Below, one piece after another: positions 5,898-8,508 of a stretch of DNA of 8,508 bases (positions within the stretch are counted from its first letter, which is position 1; each line of letters starts with the position of its first letter). Under the pieces are notes generated by a model. The model was given only the letters and a program-made list of their open reading frames with translations, did not search any database and had not been told where the DNA came from. Source of the stretch: Paracoccaceae bacterium (GTDB lineage: Bacteria; Pseudomonadota; Alphaproteobacteria; Rhodobacterales; Rhodobacteraceae). The translations under genes were made by a program, and so were the position numbers. Location: positions 5,745 through 14,252 of the forward strand of contig DQCI01000174.1 in assembly GCA_003545125.1 (NCBI GenBank), written 5' to 3'.

Positions 5898-6743
5898 TCA
5901 GCGTCCGCGGGCCCAGCGCTCGCCCCGCGCGGGCAGTTTGCTGGCGAGCTTGACCGCGGCATAGACCAGCCAGCCGACCGGATCGCTCAGAAACAGCTTG
6001 AGCGTGCCACCCGCCCCGAGCGGGGCCTTGTCTTCGTTCGCCTCGAGGTCGGGCCGGAAGGCCATGACCTCGCGCACGCCCTGGTCCTGCCGGCGGCGCA
6101 CGCGCACCAGCGGCACGAACCCGTCCGAGAGCGGCCATTCGTAGGTCTGGGGCACCTGAACCCGCTCTTCGGGCGCGAAGACGAGCCGGGCGAAGGCGTC
6201 GTCGCCGCGCACCCGCGGCCAGGTTTCCCATCGCGCCCGGCCCGCCCGGTTCATCGCGAACAGCCCGAAGCCCGGCGCGCGGGTTTCGAAGAACGGCAGC
6301 CGGGTCCAGATCCTTGCATACGCCCGGGTAATCGCCGAGGGCGACCGGCTGATGATCGGGGTGCCGCCGCCATAAAGCGGCGCCGCGCTGTCGAGCGCGC
6401 GCGCCAGCGCCCCGATCACCCCCGGCGACAATGTGACGTCGGCGTCGAGATAGACCAGCACCCGGCCCGTGGCCTCCGCCTCGCCGAGATCGAGCGCCAG
6501 CGGCTTGCCGCCCTCGGCGCTGTCGATCACGGTGAAGGCCCAGCCGGCCGCCCGGGCCTGCGCCTCGAAGCCTTGCGCGATACCGGCGGTGGTGTCGGTG
6601 CAGCCGTTGGCCACCACGACCGCCTGCGCCTCGACCCCGTCAATGTCCGAAGCAAGCAGCGCTTGAAGCGTCGCCCCAAGATAGCCCGCCTCGTTATGCG
6701 CCGGGACAATGACGCTGACCGTCGGGGTGTTGTGCGATGTCAT
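5898..6743 (-). CDS. GT2-family glycosyltransferase
   Basis: This 281-residue GT-A-fold inverting glycosyltransferase probably uses a nucleotide sugar in polysaccharide assembly. It opens with VSVIVPAHNE (9-18), followed by VVVANGCTDTT (42-52), the metal-binding DAD triad in VYLDADV (D100 and D102), GFGLFAMNR (158-166), and RGDDAFAR (179-186), where D181/D182 sit in the catalytic-base position. A QxxRW motif as in processive synthases is not seen; RRRQDQG (216-222) lies in roughly that place. There are no clear spanning membrane segments, only a mildly hydrophobic stretch (PVGWLVYAAVKLASKL, 255-270) that could hold it to the membrane. Its ATG overlaps the stop of the upstream hydrolase gene as ATGA (6740-6743), with GAGGT nine bases upstream inside that gene, so the two are probably translationally coupled. 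Confidence 0.92.
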   Translation of the reverse strand: MTSHNTPTVSVIVPAHNEAGYLGATLQALLASDIDGVEAQAVVVANGCTDTTAGIAQGFEAQARAAGWAFTVIDSAEGGKPLALDLGEAEATGRVLVYLDADVTLSPGVIGALARALDSAAPLYGGGTPIISRSPSAITRAYARIWTRLPFFETRAPGFGLFAMNRAGRARWETWPRVRGDDAFARLVFAPEERVQVPQTYEWPLSDGFVPLVRVRRRQDQGVREVMAFRPDLEANEDKAPLGAGGTLKLFLSDPVGWLVYAAVKLASKLPARGERWARGR

Positions 6744-8443
6744 TCAGCCGTGACCTCATCGCGCGCCGCAACCAGGGCATCCCACCGCGGGTTCTTGTCT
6801 CCCAGATGGCGCAGATGCCCCCAGCTTCCGTATTTGCTGGGCGATTCGATGTCGAAATAGGCGGCGAAGACCCCGCCATCCACGGCCTTCCAGCCCGCGA
6901 GCACCTGCTCGTAAAGTGCCGCCATTTCAGCCGTGTAATTGAAATGGATCAGGAAGGCGTTGAGCTCCTCGTCGTCGTGTTCTTCCCAGCTTGCCACCAC
7001 GTGGGTGCCGGCTTCATAGGCGACCATGTCGAGCCCCCATTCGGCCGCGACCTCGGCATGGTAGGGAAACAGGGTGCCGACCAGGCTCGGCACATCGTGC
7101 ACACCCTCCCGGGGACCGTCGCCACCGGCGAGATGCTGCGCGGCGCGGGTGACCGCCGCGTCGAACTTGTGGGCCTCGATGTCGGCCGTACGTGCGGCGC
7201 CGGTGAGCCCGTCGGCGTCAGCCTGCGCCTCGGCCGCGGCCCGGCTCTCGGCGATCCAGGCGCGCACCGGGTCGGCCCAGTCGCCGCGCCCGAGGTGGCT
7301 GCCGAAATAGCCGGTCACCGCATAGGCGTCGAAATGTTTGCCCGGGGCCGTGCGCCCGCGCTCGTCGGCCACCCATTTGCCAGCGTTGAGGATCTGCTTT
7401 TCGAGCCCCAGCCAGCCGGTCTGGGTGGCGATCACCCGCACCAGACGCGCGTCGGCCTCGGCGCCGAAGACCTCGGTCCAGATGTCGACAACCTCCGTTG
7501 CGCGCCCGGCATAGACCTGGATCCAGCTCGGGTCGCGCTTCCACAGCGCCTGCGCCTGTTCGTCGGCCCAGTGGGCCTGGTCGAAGCCCCAGTTCCAGAC
7601 CTCGTTGGAGAACTCGACCCAGGCGCGCAAGCCAGGATCGAGCTGGTCGCGCACCACTTCGGCAAAGTTGCGCACGAAGTCGTCATCGGCCAGGTGCGGG
7701 ATGTTGAACCAGGGCTCGGCGCCGGTTTCATGCGCGAGCCGGATCATCACTTCCAAAGGCACGCCGTTCAGACGGTAGCTGATGTCGCCCGGTTCGGGGC
7801 GGTCGGCCCACTGCGCGAGCAGGGAATCGTTGGTTTCCATCCAGTCCATGAACCGCAGCACGTCGAAGCCTTCGATCAGCGCCATCCAGTCGGGATTGAA
7901 CATCTCGCCGGCGGCGTGCAGCGCCACCCGGTCCTTGCGCACGACGGTAAGGTCGCGCACATAGTCGCCGCTGCCGCCCGGATCGGTGCTCCGGATCGCG
8001 ATATGGGCCGCGCCGTCACCTGGTCCGAAGTCGAACTCGGCGGTGTTCGGGCCATAGCTCACGTTCATCGCGCCCTGGTCGACTTCGACCTCGCCGGTGC
8101 CCTGCCAGCGCACCACGTAGCGCCCGGCGACACCGCCCGCGTCCTCCGGCAGACCGGTCATCACCAGCGTGCCGATCGAGCTGACGCCGGGCGGGATCGT
8201 CGTGGGCCAGCCAGCGTCGTCGAACACGCCCGCGGCCAGCATTTCGTCCCAGTTCATGACCTCCCACTCGTCGGCGCCGTGACCGATCCACGGCCGCGCG
8301 GTTTTCATCAGGTCGAGAAACGGCAATCCCGTGCTCCAGTCGACCGGAGCGGCGAGGTTGATCCCGATCCCATCGGCGTCGGCGCGGGCCGGGGCCACGA
8401 GAAACACGAGAACGGCGAGCAGAGTTTTGAACAGACGGATCAT
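6740..8443 (-). CDS. Secreted putative glycoside hydrolase, clan GH-A-like
   Basis: This 567-residue protein carries a Sec signal peptide: K6, a hydrophobic core (8-17), and probable cleavage after ARA at residue 21. The mature protein begins GIGINL, like the first strand of a TIM barrel. Residues about 85-168 look like a beta-sandwich (many short hydrophobic strands, Gly/Asp turns). The barrel seems to resume at FDVLRFMDWMETND (193-206). The WVEFSNEVWNW block (275-285) has the Asn-Glu pair N280/E281 expected of the acid/base in clan GH-A enzymes, and MVAYEAGTH (473-481) gives E477 as candidate nucleophile. Family number and substrate are not assigned, and these residues are inferred from motif shape. 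Placement upstream of, and overlapping, a GT2 gene in a polysaccharide locus suggests it trims or releases the polymer, as PslG-like hydrolases do. Non-catalytic carbohydrate binding is an alternative. The start fits a complete signal peptide; a G-rich stretch (complement of 8451-8454) is a possible ribosome site. Confidence 0.75.
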   Translation of the reverse strand: MIRLFKTLLAVLVFLVAPARADADGIGINLAAPVDWSTGLPFLDLMKTARPWIGHGADEWEVMNWDEMLAAGVFDDAGWPTTIPPGVSSIGTLVMTGLPEDAGGVAGRYVVRWQGTGEVEVDQGAMNVSYGPNTAEFDFGPGDGAAHIAIRSTDPGGSGDYVRDLTVVRKDRVALHAAGEMFNPDWMALIEGFDVLRFMDWMETNDSLLAQWADRPEPGDISYRLNGVPLEVMIRLAHETGAEPWFNIPHLADDDFVRNFAEVVRDQLDPGLRAWVEFSNEVWNWGFDQAHWADEQAQALWKRDPSWIQVYAGRATEVVDIWTEVFGAEADARLVRVIATQTGWLGLEKQILNAGKWVADERGRTAPGKHFDAYAVTGYFGSHLGRGDWADPVRAWIAESRAAAEAQADADGLTGAARTADIEAHKFDAAVTRAAQHLAGGDGPREGVHDVPSLVGTLFPYHAEVAAEWGLDMVAYEAGTHVVASWEEHDDEELNAFLIHFNYTAEMAALYEQVLAGWKAVDGGVFAAYFDIESPSKYGSWGHLRHLGDKNPRWDALVAARDEVTAE

Positions 8444-8508
8444 GGTTTACCCCCAAATTGGGAAGAGATGGCGTTGGGTCGGCGGGGCGGCAAGAGCAGG
8501 GCGGCAAG
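8444..8508 (-). promoter_or_regulatory. Partial upstream region of the hydrolase gene
   Basis: Only 65 bases upstream of the hydrolase start are in the window. They contain a short inverted repeat CCCAA-A-TTGGG at 8452-8462, overlapping the likely ribosome site, which could hide it or act as a small operator. No convincing -10/-35 pair is visible, so the promoter may lie beyond the right edge. Confidence 0.3.

Overview
The window is a high-GC stretch of an exopolysaccharide or capsule biosynthesis locus. Base composition, GTG starts and the ExoY-like, BY-kinase-like and Wzz-like proteins suggest an alphaproteobacterium, probably of the Rhodobacterales (roseobacter-type). The taxon is inferred from composition and family resemblance only.

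Layout. (1) 13-891, minus strand: rfbA, the first enzyme of dTDP-sugar (typically dTDP-L-rhamnose) synthesis, reading out of the left edge. (2) 892-1415: a divergent, relatively AT-rich regulatory region with one candidate promoter and two pairs of helically phased direct repeats. (3) 1416-5730, plus strand: four genes in a row, namely a polyprenyl-phosphate sugar-phosphate transferase, a BY-kinase-like P-loop protein, a Wzz/GumC-type chain-length protein and a GT4 glycosyltransferase. A hairpin followed by a T-run, then a perfect 12-bp tandem repeat, lie between the second and third of these. (4) 5731-5897: a short convergent gap. (5) 5898-8443, minus strand: a two-gene unit, a secreted putative glycoside hydrolase followed by a GT2 glycosyltransferase, joined by an ATGA stop/start overlap.

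How the parts probably work together. RfbA supplies nucleotide sugar. The sugar transferase loads the first sugar phosphate on undecaprenyl phosphate at the inner membrane. The GT4 and GT2 enzymes extend the repeat unit. The Wzz-like protein with its P-loop partner controls chain length and export. The secreted hydrolase may trim or remodel the product in the periplasm or outside the cell. No Wzx flippase, Wzy polymerase or Wza outer-membrane exporter lies in this window.

The most unusual points are the P-loop protein, which has lost the Walker A lysine, a tyrosine-rich tail and most of the oligomerisation motif of bacterial tyrosine kinases, and the hydrolase-glycosyltransferase couple. I saw no mobile element, CRISPR array, tRNA or rRNA.
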